Shown here one piece after another: positions 1 through 5,205 of a stretch of DNA of 6,979 bases. Source of the DNA: Aquificota bacterium. GTDB lineage: Bacteria; Aquificota; Aquificia; Aquificales; Hydrogenothermaceae. The DNA lies in NCBI GenBank assembly GCA_013153765.1, contig JAADDT010000104.1:1-6979 (forward strand). Reading direction: 5' to 3'. The notes beneath the pieces were generated by a model. It worked only from the letters and a program-made list of their open reading frames with translations, searched no databases and was not told the DNA's origin. Each line of letters begins with the position of its first letter. The stretch's first letter is position 1. A program made the position numbers and the translations under genes.

Positions 1-1757
1 AGGTTTCTTCCGGTTGTCAGGTAAAAGTCCTCAACCTGTCCTTTCTCCAGTAATTCCTTCACCATTCCCCTTTTTTCCCATTGTTTGTAGTGGAATCTGC
101 CGTATCCGTCTTCCGTCCTGAATTTGTCTTTGTGGAGTATGGGGGTGTCCTTTTCCTTTACAGGCCACTGCAGTCCGTCTATCCTGTTTTCTTTCAGCTT
201 TTGGTAGGTTGCTCCGGAAAACCTTTCAGGTGCTTCCTCCCTTACTTCGTTCCAGACGTCCTCTGTGGAGGTGTAGTTCGTTTTTATTCCCATCTTTTTA
301 GCCACAAGGTCCAAAACCTCCCAGTCGTCAGGCAGGTCTGTTTCTATAACAGGTTGGGAAAGGTGAAGTCTCCTTTCTGCATTAATGTAAATGCCTTCCT
401 TTTCGTAAGCACTTTTTACGCCGAATATGATATCTGCAAAGCTCGTTATTTCGTTTGGAAAAAGTTCGTGTACCACTAAAAATTCAAGCTGGGAAAGGGC
501 TTTGTGTACTTTGGTCTGGTTCGGATGTATGTGGGCAATGTCTTCCCCTATGTTGTAAATCGCCTTTATTTTCCCTTCCAGAACGGCATCTATCACGTCA
601 GGCGTCATAAGACCGGTCTGTGAAGGCGTCCTGTAGTCAGGTTCGTAATACGGCAGACAGCCCATATCACAGGTGCCCTGCACGTTGTTCTGTCCCCTTA
701 ATGGCATAAGACCTGCCCCCTTTTTGCCTATGTTCCCCGTCAGTAGTGCCAGATGTGTAAGTGCCATAACGCTATAGCTTCCGTCTGTATGTTCCGTTAT
801 TCCCAGTCCCCAGAGGATCATTGATCTTTTCCTTGCATACTCCCTTGCCACTTCCCTTATCAGCTTGGGAAGGTGTTCGTATCCCTTTACCTGCTTGAAA
901 AAGTCTGGATTTGAGTATTCGTCGTTAAGGAGTTGTTTTTTAAACTGTTCGAATCCCTTTACCCTTTTTTGTATAAATTCTTTGTTATACAGACCTTCCT
1001 CAACAATAACCCTTGCCATCATATTTAAAACAAGCAGGTTCGTTTCAAAGGGAATGGTAAGCTGGTATCTGGCAAATTTTGAAAGGGGAATTTCCCTAAC
1101 GTCTATAACAGCCAGACTGACGCCTTTCCTTACAACGTCTAAAATCCTGTTTGCAACTATCGGATGGGCTTCCGTCGTGTTTGAGCCAATAACTATTAAA
1201 AATTCCGCATCGTATATGTCGTCAAAAGGATTGGTTGCCGCCCCTTCTCCAATGGTTGTCCTCATACCTTTCAGTGAAGGAGAGTGGCATACCCTCGCAC
1301 AGTTGTCAATGTGTGGAGAGCCTATGTATCTTCGGATAAACTTTTGGAAGTAGTAAGAGCTTTCGCAGTTAGTCCTTGCTCCCCCAATACCTGCTACCGC
1401 ATAGGGGGAGTATTTTTCTTTTATACGGTTTAGTTTCCACGCCGTTATAAGGCAGGCAAGTTCAAGGTCTGCCTCATAAAACTGACCGTCAAACACGGTA
1501 AGACCGTCCAGTTTTTCTTTTATCTCGGGGGGAAATTGGTTCAGATTTCTTTCTACAAACGACTTTCTTATTCTGGGCTTTCTTATCCGGTAGGGAGAGT
1601 AAAGATATTCCCAGCCCTTTCTACCTTTAATGCACAGCTTTCCCTGTGATACGGTTCCGTTTTTCCGTGCAAACGCTTTGATTATCTGACCGCCGTCCAG
1701 CCTGAAGGCAATATCGCAACCAACACCGCAGTAAGTACAGACCGTATCAACAACCAA
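1..1757 (-). CDS. fdhA: Formate dehydrogenase catalytic (alpha) subunit, Cys type, 3' end off window
   Basis: Catalytic subunit of a molybdenum or tungsten bis-MGD formate dehydrogenase (formate to CO2 plus two electrons, or the reverse). The frame is open for about 585 codons from 1757 to the left edge, so the C-terminal cofactor-binding domain is missing. Seen: an N-terminal [4Fe-4S] motif C7-x2-C10-x3-C14-x27-C42, with Lys44 just after it as in E. coli FdhF; the active-site run CARVCHSPS with Cys157-His158 (TGC at 1287-1289) where FdhF has Sec140-His141; a GSNTTEAHP cofactor-binding run at about 191-199; and PLRGQNNVQG with Arg354, matching FdhF Arg333. The fragment ends in the family-typical YLTTGRN. 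There is no extra N-terminal ferredoxin-like domain. The chosen start is TTG at 1757, giving MVVDTVCTYC, with GAGG eight bases upstream; an in-frame TAG further upstream rules out a long extension. No beta subunit or accessory gene is visible upstream. Family assignment is firm; physiological direction and partner are unknown. Confidence 0.93.
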   Translation of the reverse strand, partial: MVVDTVCTYCGVGCDIAFRLDGGQIIKAFARKNGTVSQGKLCIKGRKGWEYLYSPYRIRKPRIRKSFVERNLNQFPPEIKEKLDGLTVFDGQFYEADLELACLITAWKLNRIKEKYSPYAVAGIGGARTNCESSYYFQKFIRRYIGSPHIDNCARVCHSPSLKGMRTTIGEGAATNPFDDIYDAEFLIVIGSNTTEAHPIVANRILDVVRKGVSLAVIDVREIPLSKFARYQLTIPFETNLLVLNMMARVIVEEGLYNKEFIQKRVKGFEQFKKQLLNDEYSNPDFFKQVKGYEHLPKLIREVAREYARKRSMILWGLGITEHTDGSYSVMALTHLALLTGNIGKKGAGLMPLRGQNNVQGTCDMGCLPYYEPDYRTPSQTGLMTPDVIDAVLEGKIKAIYNIGEDIAHIHPNQTKVHKALSQLEFLVVHELFPNEITSFADIIFGVKSAYEKEGIYINAERRLHLSQPVIETDLPDDWEVLDLVAKKMGIKTNYTSTEDVWNEVREEAPERFSGATYQKLKENRIDGLQWPVKEKDTPILHKDKFRTEDGYGRFHYKQWEKRGMVKELLEKGQVEDFYLTTGRN

Positions 1758-1765
1758 CCTTACAA

Positions 1766-1769
1766 CCTC
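1766..1769 (-). promoter_or_regulatory. Ribosome binding site deciding the TTG start of fdhA
   Basis: GAGG on the minus strand lies eight bases before the TTG at 1757-1755. No ATG or GTG exists in the fdhA frame between the upstream in-frame TAG (about 1787-1785) and the first cluster cysteine, so this site supports the TTG start. Confidence 0.6.
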
Positions 1770-1786
1770 GTTTTTTATAAAATGCT

Positions 1787-1792
1787 ATCATA
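1787..1792 (-). promoter_or_regulatory. Possible -10 element for fdhA
   Basis: TATGAT on the minus strand matches the sigma70 -10 consensus at five of six positions. It would start a transcript near 1780, leaving a leader of about 20 bases containing the GAGG site. No convincing -35 is found 16-18 bases upstream (TATCAG at 17), so an activator, another sigma factor or read-through from the toxin gene is equally possible. The 86-base gap holds no clear terminator. Confidence 0.25.
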
Positions 1793-1843
1793 AAAGTCAG
1801 CCGGATTTACTGATATAAAGCTGGTTTTTCTACGATGTGGCAA

Positions 1844-2179
1844 TTATTTTATTCCTAAAACAAATAAAACAGCTTCTTCTATAAGCTTTAATTCTTCATC
1901 TGTCAGGGAAGCTATGGAATTGCCTGTAATTCTACTTTTATCTATTGCCCTAATCTGTTCTATTACCGCATCGCTGTCTTTTTCAAGTTTTCCCCTTTTA
2001 GGAATTCTGACACTTAAGGGAAACCAGTCATCTTTTAAATGGCTTGTCAAAGGGATGACCACAACAGTCGGTAATGCTTTAAGGTGGTCTGACTGGAATA
2101 TAATTACAGGTCTTACTTTATTAATTTCCGAGCCTTTGGTCGGATTTAATTTTGCTAGATAAATCTCGCCCCTATTCAC
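1844..2179 (-). CDS. mazF: MazF/PemK-family endoribonuclease toxin
   Basis: Predicted sequence-specific mRNA interferase, the toxin of a type II toxin-antitoxin pair acting in the cytoplasm. The 111-residue product has the MazF hallmarks in order: NRGEIYLAKLNPTKGSE at the N-terminus, the KVRPVII strand with Arg23, PLTS with Thr45, and a C-terminal region with VIEQIRAIDKSRI. Arg23 and Thr45 correspond to the catalytic Arg25/Thr48 pair known in MazF proteins. The length is normal for the family and there is no disruption, so it looks active. A TTG at 2182 is also in frame, but GAGG (2186-2189) lies six bases before the GTG at 2179 and only three before the TTG, so GTG is preferred. Its start overlaps the end of the antitoxin gene by eight bases, implying coupled translation. 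The cleavage sequence cannot be read from the protein. Confidence 0.9.
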   Translation of the reverse strand: MNRGEIYLAKLNPTKGSEINKVRPVIIFQSDHLKALPTVVVIPLTSHLKDDWFPLSVRIPKRGKLEKDSDAVIEQIRAIDKSRITGNSIASLTDEELKLIEEAVLFVLGIK

Positions 2180-2414
2180 CAACGTCCTCGCTTAATCTAT
2201 CTATCTCCTTTATTTCTTTCAAATAGTTTTTATCTTTACTTAATTGCTGGGCAAGTTTTTCCATCTTTTTATGAATCTTTTCCTTCCGAAGCTTTTCCCC
2301 GTACTCAATAACAGCTTCCTTAATTATTTCGGATTTAGGTTTACCTAACTGTTTACTAAGGCTTGTTAAATACTCAAAAAATTTTTCTTCAGTTTTCAAT
2401 GTTATTGTCTTCAT
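2172..2414 (-). CDS. Ribbon-helix-helix-type antitoxin of the MazF toxin
   Basis: Small 80-residue protein directly upstream of and overlapping the toxin gene, hence the predicted antitoxin and autorepressor. The N-terminus (MKTITLKTEEKFFEYL, then a helix and KPKSEIIKEAVIEYGEKL, about residues 1-45) fits a ribbon-helix-helix fold: a short beta strand for DNA contact followed by two helices. The rest (about 46-80) is very Lys/Glu-rich and probably helical, as expected for a flexible toxin-wrapping tail that ends in acidic residues. The ATG at 2414 has AAGGG eight bases upstream. The gene is clearly more AT-rich than the neighbouring housekeeping genes. The RHH assignment rests on pattern and context; a different MazE-like fold is possible, but the antitoxin role is well supported by position. 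Confidence 0.85.
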   Translation of the reverse strand: MKTITLKTEEKFFEYLTSLSKQLGKPKSEIIKEAVIEYGEKLRKEKIHKKMEKLAQQLSKDKNYLKEIKEIDRLSEDVGE

Positions 2415-2425
2415 AGATTTAACCC

Positions 2426-2466
2426 TTAAAGATTTTATTTATTTAAGTGTAAATTTTAATCTTTAA
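2426..2466. promoter_or_regulatory. Inverted repeat around the TA promoter: candidate antitoxin operator
   Basis: On the + strand, TTAAAGATT (2426-2434) is mirrored exactly by AATCTTTAA (2458-2466), with 23 bases between. The arms flank the -10 element and the expected transcription start, and one arm touches the antitoxin Shine-Dalgarno sequence (complement at 2423-2427). A shorter inner palindrome, ATTTA-4-TAAAT (2441-2454), covers the -10. Binding here would block transcription, as expected for autorepression. The region is very AT-rich, so chance palindromes are a real alternative. Confidence 0.4.
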
Positions 2467-2474
2467 ATTGGCAA
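2446..2474 (-). promoter_or_regulatory. Sigma70-type promoter of the toxin-antitoxin operon
   Basis: On the minus strand, TTGCCA (2469-2474, five of six consensus positions) is followed after exactly 17 bases by TACACT (2446-2451, four of six). The predicted start is near 2439, about 25 bases before the antitoxin ATG. It lies just past the rlmN stop codon, giving the TA module its own transcription. Confidence 0.55.
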
Positions 2475-2501
2475 ACCTGACGACGGTTTTACCCGTTTGC
2501 C
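2470..2501 (-). terminator. Hairpin spanning the rlmN stop codon, possible weak terminator
   Basis: GGCAAAC (2470-2476) and GTTTGCC (2495-2501) form a perfect 7-bp stem with an 18-base loop that includes the rlmN TAA (2489-2491). On the minus-strand transcript the stem is followed by AAUUUAAAG rather than a clean U tract, so it is not a textbook intrinsic terminator. The downstream arm overlaps the -35 of the TA promoter. It may terminate weakly, protect the mRNA 3' end, or be incidental. Confidence 0.35.
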
Positions 2502-3568
2502 TTTAGGCTTTCTTTTGTTAGAAAGGATACCTTTTCACCAAGGTCTTTTTTCCTGAGCTGTCCGCAGGCGGCGGATATGTCCTGCCCCTTGCTCCACCTT
2601 ACAAATGCACCGATGTTGTACTGCCACAGTATTTTATGGAAGCGTTCAACCCTTTCCTTTTCCGGTCTTTCATAAGGGGAGCCGGGATAAGGATTGAACG
2701 GTATAAGGTTTACCTTGTACCTTTTTTTATTTTTTCCTATAAGTCTTGCAAGCCTGTGGGCATCTTCCGGTCTGTCGTTTACGCCTTTTATAAGCACGTA
2801 TTCAAGCATTATCCGGTAGCCGGTTTTCACAGGAAGGCTGTTTAGCGTTTCCATCAGTTCTTCAAGACTGTTCGTTTCGGAAATGGGCATGAGCATCTGT
2901 CTCGTTTTCTGGTCCGGTGCGTTAAGGGAGACCGCAAGCCTTACCTGAGGAAAATCCCTGTCCTGATACATCTTTTTTATCTGGTGGATTATACCGCTTG
3001 AGGATATGGTTATTTTCCTGTTGGAAAGACCAAGCATCCTGTCGTCGGTCATTATCCTTACTGCCTTTTTCACGTTTTCGTAGTTAGCAAGTGGCTCTCC
3101 CATTCCCATGAACACCACGTTTGATATCCTGTTTTCCAGACCGACGAAGCGTTGCGTCTGTATATACTGGTCTATAATCTCTGCGGTTGTAAGGTTTCTG
3201 ATCAGACCGTCTTTGGTGGTGAAGCAGAACGTACAGCCTACGGCACAGCCTACCTGTGTGGAAACGCAGATAGTATTGTGTCCCCTTTCCGGAATAAATA
3301 CCGTCTCTACCGTGTGTCCGTCCTCAAGTCTCCACAGCAGTTTTATACTGCCGTCCTCTTTGGATTTTTCGTAGGTTATCAGTTCAAGGGCGTTAAGCTC
3401 TGTGTTTTCCTTCAGGTAGTTTCTAATATCTTTTGACAGGTCAGTCATCTCGTCGTAAGAGCCGACCTTCTTGCCGTGAATCCACTTGGCAAGCTGTTTT
3501 GCCCTGAACTTTTTCCAGCCCTGCTCCTGAACCCAGTTTTCAAGCTCACTGTATTCTAATCCTTTCAA
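2489..3568 (-). CDS. rlmN: Dual-specificity 23S rRNA (A2503-C2)/tRNA (A37-C2) methyltransferase RlmN
   Basis: Radical-SAM enzyme that methylates C2 of A2503 in 23S rRNA and A37 of some tRNAs. With the chosen start the protein has 359 residues, normal for the family. Seen: the CX3CX2C cluster motif CAVGCTFC (Cys108, 112, 115); the upstream cysteine in ICVSTQVG (Cys101); the GMGEPLANY run; the SLNAPD and NLIPFNPYPGS segments; and the C-terminal GQDISAACGQLR with Cys335, equivalent to the methyl-carrying Cys355 of the E. coli enzyme. The N-terminal substrate-recruiting part ([22 protein letters not shown]) is present. Three starts compete: ATG at 3661, TTG at 3586 and TTG at 3568. The ATG would overlap the lipoprotein gene by 116 bases and add a Ser/Gly/Thr-rich stretch unlike RlmN. 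TTG 3568 has AAGAAGG five bases upstream; TTG 3586 gives a family-like MKKKVNL but a poor ribosome site. The function is near certain, the start is not. Confidence 0.95.
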   Translation of the reverse strand: MKGLEYSELENWVQEQGWKKFRAKQLAKWIHGKKVGSYDEMTDLSKDIRNYLKENTELNALELITYEKSKEDGSIKLLWRLEDGHTVETVFIPERGHNTICVSTQVGCAVGCTFCFTTKDGLIRNLTTAEIIDQYIQTQRFVGLENRISNVVFMGMGEPLANYENVKKAVRIMTDDRMLGLSNRKITISSSGIIHQIKKMYQDRDFPQVRLAVSLNAPDQKTRQMLMPISETNSLEELMETLNSLPVKTGYRIMLEYVLIKGVNDRPEDAHRLARLIGKNKKRYKVNLIPFNPYPGSPYERPEKERVERFHKILWQYNIGAFVRWSKGQDISAACGQLRKKDLGEKVSFLTKESLKANG

Positions 3569-3962
3569 ATTGACCTTCTTTTTCAATTCTGTACCAGTAC
3601 TTGTCCCCGTATCCTGAAATGAACCTGAAGCTTTCCCTGAGTTCGCAGGTTTTTTCTTCATAAACGTTCCCGCAGGTGTTTTTTATTTTGTTCAGGTAGA
3701 AAGTATATGCTTTTTTTATGTCCTCGTCCATAGTTTTGATAAGGCTGTCAGCCAGTTTTATCTCTCCGGGCATAAGCCTGAGCCGGAAAACGACGTCAAC
3801 ATTACAGTAAGAGCCGTTCCTTTTTTTATCCAATACCTGAAAGCTTTCTACAGTTCCAAATACGGTGTAAGGTCTGAGCTGTTCTTCAATCAGGCTTTCC
3901 GGAGGACATTCCTTACAGCCGATTATCGGGATAAACAGCAAAGCCAGTGCAATCTTTTTCAC
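3546..3962 (-). CDS. Small predicted lipoprotein of unknown function
   Basis: I do not recognise this 138-residue protein. The N-terminus [16 protein letters not shown] is a clear lipoprotein signal peptide: two lysines, a hydrophobic core, and the lipobox IIG-Cys16, so the mature protein should be lipid-anchored and face outside the cytoplasmic membrane. The mature part is hydrophilic, with four further cysteines (19, 53, 97, 106) that could form two disulfides, and a Lys/Arg/aromatic-rich end ([13 protein letters not shown]). A beta-rich segment ([13 protein letters not shown]...[13 protein letters not shown]) is followed by a probable helix (about 68-95). The start is GTG at 3962; it overlaps the trpB stop as GTGA, indicating translational coupling, and GGA lies eight bases upstream. 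The 3' end overlaps the rlmN start by 23 bases or more. Signal peptide and couplings make it a credible gene, although its end shares sequence with the rlmN frame. Confidence 0.78.
   Translation of the reverse strand: MKKIALALLFIPIIGCKECPPESLIEEQLRPYTVFGTVESFQVLDKKRNGSYCNVDVVFRLRLMPGEIKLADSLIKTMDEDIKKAYTFYLNKIKNTCGNVYEEKTCELRESFRFISGYGDKYWYRIEKEGQFERIRIQ
3574..3580 (-). promoter_or_regulatory. Ribosome binding site favouring the TTG start of rlmN
   Basis: AAGAAGG on the minus strand lies five bases before the TTG at 3568-3566 and inside the end of the lipoprotein gene. It is the best Shine-Dalgarno match before any of the three possible rlmN starts. Confidence 0.45.
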
Positions 3963-5203
3963 AGTTTGTATCCGTTTTTCAGTTTTTCCATTATCCTTTC
4001 GTAAATATCCGGATTTGCATCAAAGAAGTTTTTTACCTGCTGGACGTCCTTGTCCCCCCTGCCGGAAAGGTTTATTACCACCACACCTTCCCTGCCCAGC
4101 TCCCTTGCCACCTCAACGCCTTTTATTACTGCGTGGGAGCTTTCAAGTGCCGGTATAATACCTTCCGTGCGGGAAAGGAGCGTAAAGCCCTCAAGGGCTT
4201 CTTCGTCTGTTGCCGTAATATACTCAGCCCTGCCAATCTCTTTCAGGAATGCGTGTTCCGGACCTACGCCGGGATAATCAAGACCTGCCGATATGGAGTG
4301 TGTAGGCTCTATCTGTCCCCATTCGTCCTGCAGGAAGTAAGTTTTCATTCCGTGTAAAACGCCTACAGTCCCGCCGTTGATACTGGCGGCGTGCATTCCC
4401 GTTTCAAGACCGTACCCTTCCGCCTCCACACCGATAAGCCTTACGCTTTCGTCCCCTATGAACGGGAAAAACATTCCTATCGCATTACTGCCTCCGCCCA
4501 CGCAGGCAACAACTGCATCGGGCAGTCTCCCTTCAATTTCTATTATCTGCTCCTTTGTTTCCCTACCGATTACGGACTGGAAGTCCCTGACTATAAGGGG
4601 GAAAGGGTGTGGTCCCAGTGCGGAACCTATAACGTAATGGGTGGTTTTAACGTTCGTAACCCAGTCCCTTAACGCCTCGTTTACCGCGTCCTTTAATGTT
4701 CTGCTCCCTGCCCTTACTATCCTTACCTCAGCCCCGAGCAGTTTCATACGGAAAACGTTAAGTGCCTGCCTTTCTGCATCTTCTTCCCCCATATAAACCA
4801 CACATTCAAGTCCAAACAGCGATGCGGCTGTGGCTGTGGATACGCCGTGCTGTCCCGCTCCGGTCTCAGCTATTATCCTTTTTTTGCCCAGTTTTTTAGT
4901 AAGTAAAACCTGCCCAAGTGTGTTGTTTATCTTATGTGCCCCTGTGTGTAGCAGGTCTTCCCTTTTCAGGTATATTTTTGCCCCGCCGACAGCTTCGGTA
5001 AGCCTGTGGGCATAATACAGGGTGGTAGGTCTGCCTGCATACTCCTGAAGGTAGTAAACCAGTTCCCTTTGGAAGTCCCCGTCGTTCCTTATTTTTTGGT
5101 ACTGGCTTTCAAGCTCCTCCAGTGCGGGGATAAGTGTTTCGGGCAGAAACTTGCCCCCAAACTGTCCAAAGTAGCCCCTTTCGTCCGGATATCCGTAATC
5201 CAT
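3959..5203 (-). CDS. trpB: Tryptophan synthase beta chain
   Basis: Condenses indole with L-serine to give L-tryptophan, the last step of tryptophan synthesis, normally in an alpha2-beta2 complex with TrpA. The 414-residue protein is slightly longer than the usual ~395. Seen: the N-terminal [14 protein letters not shown] signature; [16 protein letters not shown] with the PLP-binding Lys91; AETGAGQHG with catalytic Glu113; the phosphate-binding GGGSNAIG at 236-243; the [19 protein letters not shown] communication region; [13 protein letters not shown]; and LSGRGDKD at 380-386. This pattern is that of the TrpA-partnered TrpB1 type rather than the divergent TrpB2. The ATG at 5203 comes two bases after the PBP stop, with GGAGAG inside the end of the PBP gene. 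No other trp gene is in view, so it is apparently detached from a trp operon. It is intact with no missing catalytic residue. Confidence 0.97.
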   Translation of the reverse strand: MDYGYPDERGYFGQFGGKFLPETLIPALEELESQYQKIRNDGDFQRELVYYLQEYAGRPTTLYYAHRLTEAVGGAKIYLKREDLLHTGAHKINNTLGQVLLTKKLGKKRIIAETGAGQHGVSTATAASLFGLECVVYMGEEDAERQALNVFRMKLLGAEVRIVRAGSRTLKDAVNEALRDWVTNVKTTHYVIGSALGPHPFPLIVRDFQSVIGRETKEQIIEIEGRLPDAVVACVGGGSNAIGMFFPFIGDESVRLIGVEAEGYGLETGMHAASINGGTVGVLHGMKTYFLQDEWGQIEPTHSISAGLDYPGVGPEHAFLKEIGRAEYITATDEEALEGFTLLSRTEGIIPALESSHAVIKGVEVARELGREGVVVINLSGRGDKDVQQVKNFFDANPDIYERIMEKLKNGYKL

Positions 5204-5205
5204 CT

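Noticed and set aside
1287..1289. Possible selenocysteine (TGA) codon at the formate dehydrogenase active site
   Set aside because: The codon is TGC (Cys) on the minus strand; the whole frame from 1757 to 1 has no stop codon.
865..1353. 162-codon open frame on the + strand inside fdhA
   Set aside because: It is antisense to the well-conserved fdhA active-site region, matches no family I know, and its composition is that expected from the reverse frame of a real gene.
1747..1791. 14-codon leader peptide (MIAFYKKRGCKVGC) before fdhA
   Set aside because: No ribosome site precedes the ATG, and there is no attenuator-like structure. It is kept only as part of the start-site question.
1758..1843. 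Possible riboswitch or terminator between the toxin gene and fdhA
   Set aside because: Only a 4-bp CAGC/GCTG pairing with a long loop is visible and there is no U tract; nothing resembles a known riboswitch core in 86 bases.
3947..4357. 136-codon + strand open frame opposite the 3' part of trpB
   Set aside because: The minus-strand trpB frame carries all conserved motifs here; the + frame is Cys/Phe-rich with no recognisable features and no convincing ribosome site.
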